64,000 nucleotides of DNA from FEN-1322 sp041663425 (GTDB lineage Bacteria > Omnitrophota > Gorgyraeia > 2-01-FULL-45-10): positions 1 to 64,000 of the forward strand of contig JBAYMS010000005.1 of assembly GCA_041663425.1 (NCBI GenBank). The letters run 5' to 3'. Below are positions 61,217 through 64,000 of this stretch, piece by piece. The translations under genes were made by a program, and so were the position numbers. The stretch's first letter is position 1. Every line of letters starts with the position of its first letter. The notes under the pieces were generated by a model. The model did no database searches. It saw only the letters and a list, made by a program, of their open reading frames with translations, and was not told the origin of the DNA.

Positions 61217-61696
61217 CTACACTATCTTCTGCAGCGATGACGCTACGAAATCGTTATCCTGATTTTTCCTATCGGGAATATTTATCTCTTCTATCTTTGA
61301 AGCCCCCTTTGCCTCAAGGACAGCCCTTATATTTTTAAAACATTTTTTTACACCCATACCACTTCCGGAAGTCAGCAGCACTATGACCCGCTTATTCTTC
61401 AGGCCTGTAAGATTTTCGAGAAAAGTATTTATTGCAGGCACCGGGGCAAACGCCCATACGGGCGAACCGATTATCACGAGATCGTAAGAGGATGCGTCAA
61501 ACTTTACACCCTGCCCCAGGATCGCCCTCGAGCCTTTTTGAGCTGCCAGGCACTGACCTATAAAACCTTTTATTTCATTGGTAGGTTTAAGCCTCTGGAC
61601 ATGGACCTCGCCTTTAGATTCCATTATTTTTCCAAACATTCTGGATATTCTGTCGGTATGACCGCTATAAGAATAATATGTTATAAGAGTTTTCAT
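61217..61696 (-). CDS. Flavodoxin-family protein
   Basis: 159 aa. FMN phosphate loop TYYSYSGHTDRISRM, then VIIGSPVWAFAPVPAINTFLENL, the flavin-ring contact typical of flavodoxin-like FMN reductases. Shorter than the two near 14 kb and without a Cys cluster. It may supply electrons to a partner oxidoreductase. It precedes the zinc dehydrogenase in one transcript. Confidence 0.88.
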   Translation of the reverse strand: MKTLITYYSYSGHTDRISRMFGKIMESKGEVHVQRLKPTNEIKGFIGQCLAAQKGSRAILGQGVKFDASSYDLVIIGSPVWAFAPVPAINTFLENLTGLKNKRVIVLLTSGSGMGVKKCFKNIRAVLEAKGASKIEEINIPDRKNQDNDFVASSLQKIV

Positions 61697-61724
61697 CGCC
61701 TACCCCCGGTTAAAAATTTATACA

Positions 61725-62735
61725 CTACCATCGCCATGCTGCGCCCGCGTAAAAAGCCAATTCATGCTTTAATGCCAGGGCGCGCAGAAATATTTCACCT
61801 GTGCCGTCTAAGATTTTGTCTGACATTTCAAATTCCATACCCAGATACTCATTGCTGGTGCCGCTCTTCAATTTAAATGATACCATGCCCCCGTCCTTAA
61901 GCGCAACATCCGCCCCGAAAAGTATAGCACGGCATTTCCTGCCTTCGTATTTTATCTCAAACAATAAACCCGCATTACGTTTTAGCTTCCATTTACCGTA
62001 TAGAGCAATCGTCTGCTTTTTTACCGATGTTCCTGACGCCAAACCTATACCTGCTTCATATTTAATGCAATTTCCGGACAACACGCCAGCGCTCGTTTTA
62101 AAATCGAAACCGGAATCCGAATCCCCGGAAAATAAATACGATATCCTCGCCTTTTCTTTTATGTCCCAATATCCACTGAATATCAGAGTATGGATTTCTT
62201 TTTTCTTTCCGGAAGAAGAGGCCTTTTTATACTGGTATGCTATCTGATGATATTTATTAATACTCCAAGTCCCGTCCAATGTAAGCGTGTCAGATCTACC
62301 AGATTCTCTTTTCACCCTGAAAGACAGCCTGTTCTTTTCATCGGCGTTCCATGACCCCTGGAGATCCAGGACATAAGTAGATTGTTTTACCCCGCTTCTG
62401 GTGGTGACTGAAAACAGAAGCGAACTCTTGCCGACATCAAGTATCCGGCCCTGTATAGTAAGCTGATCGCCGAACGTCCTGCGCCCCTCCTTATCGAGGG
62501 TAAATTTGAGTTCGTGATTATCGCCGAGCGACCAACTGCCGTCCAGCCTGAATTGATGAGGAATATTCTCGCTTCCGTCCAGAGGGGATTTTATTCGGTA
62601 TGAGAGATTGTTATTACCGTCAATACAGAATCTGCCGTCTAATATTTTCCGGAATTTCTGAAGGCCGCTTTTGGTACCGCTATTATTAATGACAAGCCTG
62701 TTAAACGGGTCCGTCTCATAATATGTTTTTTGCAT
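61725..62735 (-). CDS. Beta-strand repeat protein of unknown function
   Basis: 336 aa from the ATG at 62735; an in-frame TTG at 62777 is possible and neither has a strong ribosome site. I do not recognise a family. About seven imperfect units of 40-50 residues repeat a G-x-W-x-(5-7)-L/I-x-F/Y pattern (DGSWSLGDNHELKF, QGSWNADEKNRLSF, DGTWSINKYHQIAY, SGYWDIKEKARISY, YGKWKLKRNAGLLF), each predicting a beta hairpin. No signal peptide or lipobox seen. It may form a long beta solenoid or barrel. Confidence 0.7.
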   Translation of the reverse strand: MQKTYYETDPFNRLVINNSGTKSGLQKFRKILDGRFCIDGNNNLSYRIKSPLDGSENIPHQFRLDGSWSLGDNHELKFTLDKEGRRTFGDQLTIQGRILDVGKSSLLFSVTTRSGVKQSTYVLDLQGSWNADEKNRLSFRVKRESGRSDTLTLDGTWSINKYHQIAYQYKKASSSGKKKEIHTLIFSGYWDIKEKARISYLFSGDSDSGFDFKTSAGVLSGNCIKYEAGIGLASGTSVKKQTIALYGKWKLKRNAGLLFEIKYEGRKCRAILFGADVALKDGGMVSFKLKSGTSNEYLGMEFEMSDKILDGTGEIFLRALALKHELAFYAGAAWRW

Positions 62736-62796
62736 ATGATCGCTGAATAATATAGTGCTCGCCCTGGCACATAACAACTATTGCATTTTCACTTTT

Positions 62797-63030
62797 TTAG
62801 CTGCGGGACACAGTGCCGATACCGTCGGCCATTTTCTGAAATATTCCTATCTTTTTAAAAGGCACCGTCTTTACTTCGTATTCACCGTGTATCACATCGC
62901 TCATCTTCTGAAATACCGTATCATCCTTTTCCTCACCGGCAGCCTGTTCAGGCTGTCCGTAAGCCGGCACCGCTGCAACCGCGCCGCAAATAATAAGAGA
63001 TGCAATAATTAAACTTTTATAATTTTTCAT
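62797..63030 (-). CDS. Small secreted protein
   Basis: 77 aa. Signal peptide ending VPAYG-Q (about residue 25), leaving a short mature peptide with an internal repeat: FQKMSDVIHGEYEVKTVPFKK and IFQKMADGIGTV share the FQKM-(S/A)-D pattern. AAGGAG lies 7 nt upstream of the ATG. No family recognised. Divergent from the FAD oxidoreductase gene. Confidence 0.7.
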   Translation of the reverse strand: MKNYKSLIIASLIICGAVAAVPAYGQPEQAAGEEKDDTVFQKMSDVIHGEYEVKTVPFKKIGIFQKMADGIGTVSRS

Positions 63031-63111
63031 ATCTGCTCCTTTTGAAATTATTTTACCTCAAAACAACTCTTAACTACAACTTATTTTGTTACAGCCGCCA
63101 TTACTATTATG

Positions 63112-63117
63112 TATAAT
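63112..63117 (+). promoter_or_regulatory. -10 box for the FAD oxidoreductase gene
   Basis: TATAAT ends 6 nt before the ATG at 63124, with a weak -35 (TTACAG at 63089-63094, 17-nt spacer). No Shine-Dalgarno site is present, so a leaderless transcript starting at the ATG is possible. Confidence 0.45.
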
Positions 63118-63123
63118 ATAGGT

Positions 63124-64000
63124 ATGGATAAAGTAAATGTCACGATAATAGGAGCGGGGGCGGTAGGTCTCGCTGCGGCATTTGAACTGTCCGGCTCCGA
63201 GAAAGATATTTTCGTCATCGAGAAGAATGATTCTTTCGGACGCGAAACAAGTTCCAGGAATAGCGAGGTTATTCACGCAGGGATGTATTATCCTCAACAT
63301 TCCCTAAAAGCAAAAACCTGCGTCATGGGCCGGGAGCTATTGTATGATTTCTGTACGAAAAATAACGTACCGTTTAAAAAAATAGGAAAACTGATCGTTG
63401 CGACGGATAAAGACGAGATCGCAGGATTGGAAAAGATTTCAACGGATGCAATTGCAAATGGTATAGCGGATTTAAAATTCCTGTCACGTGCTGAGCTGAA
63501 AAAGATAGAACCGAACGTAACGGCTGAAGCTGCTTTATATTCGCCATCTACAGGCATAATAGACTCTCACTCATTCATGAAGCAGCTGGCAGCCATATTC
63601 AGAAATCGCGGCGGACAGATAAGCTACAATGCCGAAGTTGTTGGTATAAATAAGATGAAAGAAGGCTTCGAGATAACCGTAAGAGATGCGTCCGGGGAGA
63701 ATTTTAAATTCCTCACCAGGATATTAATAAATTCGGCGGGACTATGGTCGGATAAAATCTCCTCAATGGCCGGTATCGATAAAGATGAATACAAATTAAA
63801 ATATTGCAAAGGCTCTTATTTCCGCGTCGCAGAGAAGAAGGCAAATTTTATTCAAAGACTCATCTATCCCCTTCCGGAAAAATACAGAACTGGCCTTGGA
63901 ATACACGCAACGCTGAACATGGCCGGAGGAATGCGCATAGGCCCCGATACAGAATATGTAAACGAACCGGACTACGGGGTTAATGAAGCAAAGAAAACTA
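63124..64000 (+). CDS. FAD-dependent oxidoreductase, L-2-hydroxyglutarate oxidase (LhgO)-like, cut by window edge
   Basis: 292 codons are visible, open at the right edge. The ATG at 63124 is chosen; an in-frame ATG at 63109 overlaps the -10 box. FAD-binding DAO fold: VTIIGAGAVGLAAAFEL, then IEKNDSFGRETSSRNSEVIHAGMYYP identified by its core SSRNSEVIHAGMYY, which is typical of LhgO-type enzymes, then INSAGLWSDKIS and GIHATLNMAGGMRIGPD. It would oxidise a 2-hydroxy acid such as L-2-hydroxyglutarate with a membrane acceptor. Confidence 0.88.
   Translation, partial: MDKVNVTIIGAGAVGLAAAFELSGSEKDIFVIEKNDSFGRETSSRNSEVIHAGMYYPQHSLKAKTCVMGRELLYDFCTKNNVPFKKIGKLIVATDKDEIAGLEKISTDAIANGIADLKFLSRAELKKIEPNVTAEAALYSPSTGIIDSHSFMKQLAAIFRNRGGQISYNAEVVGINKMKEGFEITVRDASGENFKFLTRILINSAGLWSDKISSMAGIDKDEYKLKYCKGSYFRVAEKKANFIQRLIYPLPEKYRTGLGIHATLNMAGGMRIGPDTEYVNEPDYGVNEAKKT

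Noticed and set aside
63070..63557. Minus-strand open frames over the FAD oxidoreductase
   Set aside because: They lie opposite a clear FAD-binding coding frame and have no recognisable sequence.

Overview
The window (about 64 kb, AT-leaning) looks like a chromosomal segment of an uncultivated, Gram-negative-type anaerobic or fermentative bacterium. The gene mix points to Candidatus Omnitrophota (OP3) or a near relative in the wider PVC neighbourhood. It includes LPS-type heptose and GT9 functions, an outer-membrane porin, GH57/GH57/DUF4912 glycan genes, split glycine dehydrogenase, class I two-subunit fumarase, GTP-type PEPCK, acetate kinase, many small lipoproteins and several TPR proteins. 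This placement is inferred from gene content only. I saw no insertion sequence, prophage or CRISPR array. Nearly every gene is on the minus strand, so the layout below is described in transcription order (right to left) within each block. No stretch longer than about 300 bases lacks a gene or RNA.

Left block (1-14.8 kb): a UvrD/PcrA helicase cut by the window edge, a lipoprotein, a GH3-fold adenylating enzyme, a DUF4239 membrane protein, an HD-GYP sensor and a WbuC-type cupin. Just upstream lies a tight operon of two flavodoxin-fold proteins, a radical SAM/SPASM enzyme, a DegT aminotransferase, a TMTC-like membrane/TPR protein, a GT9 glycosyltransferase and a PlsC acyltransferase.

Middle-left (14.8-23.2 kb): tRNA-Arg and tRNA-Pro, rdgB, rph, the two fumarase subunits, queF-queE-queC-queD, murI and a cell-wall amidase, ending at tRNA-Leu. 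Then, on the plus strand, smpB and tmRNA (ssrA), both parts of trans-translation.

Metal block (26.5-37.4 kb): nikR, hldD, a HypA-like protein, an outer-membrane porin and a CbiMNQO-type transporter form a nickel-centred run, continuing into lipid/sugar-modifying glycosyltransferases. Next to it are a ZnuABC-type transporter and a Fur-family regulator operon (fur-ccdA-TPR-secreted protein). The fur and znuA promoter regions share a similar palindrome, and nikR has its own palindrome overlapping a consensus promoter, so the two regulons can be read from sequence.

Central metabolism (37.5-47.6 kb): an XRE-cupin regulator, an M20-type peptidase, acetate kinase with a degenerate tandem paralogue, and a gcvT-gcvH-gcvPA-gcvPB-lplA-lipA operon coupling glycine cleavage to lipoylation.

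Right block (47.6-64 kb): a CNNM/CorC-like protein, MarC, DUF2934, two GH57 enzymes with DUF4912, small peptidoglycan-binding or coiled-coil lipoproteins separated by a family of hairpin repeats, an aminotransferase with an Lrp regulator, a class I aldolase, PEPCK, a zinc dehydrogenase, a flavodoxin, an unrecognised beta-repeat protein, and on the plus strand the start of an LhgO-like FAD oxidoreductase.
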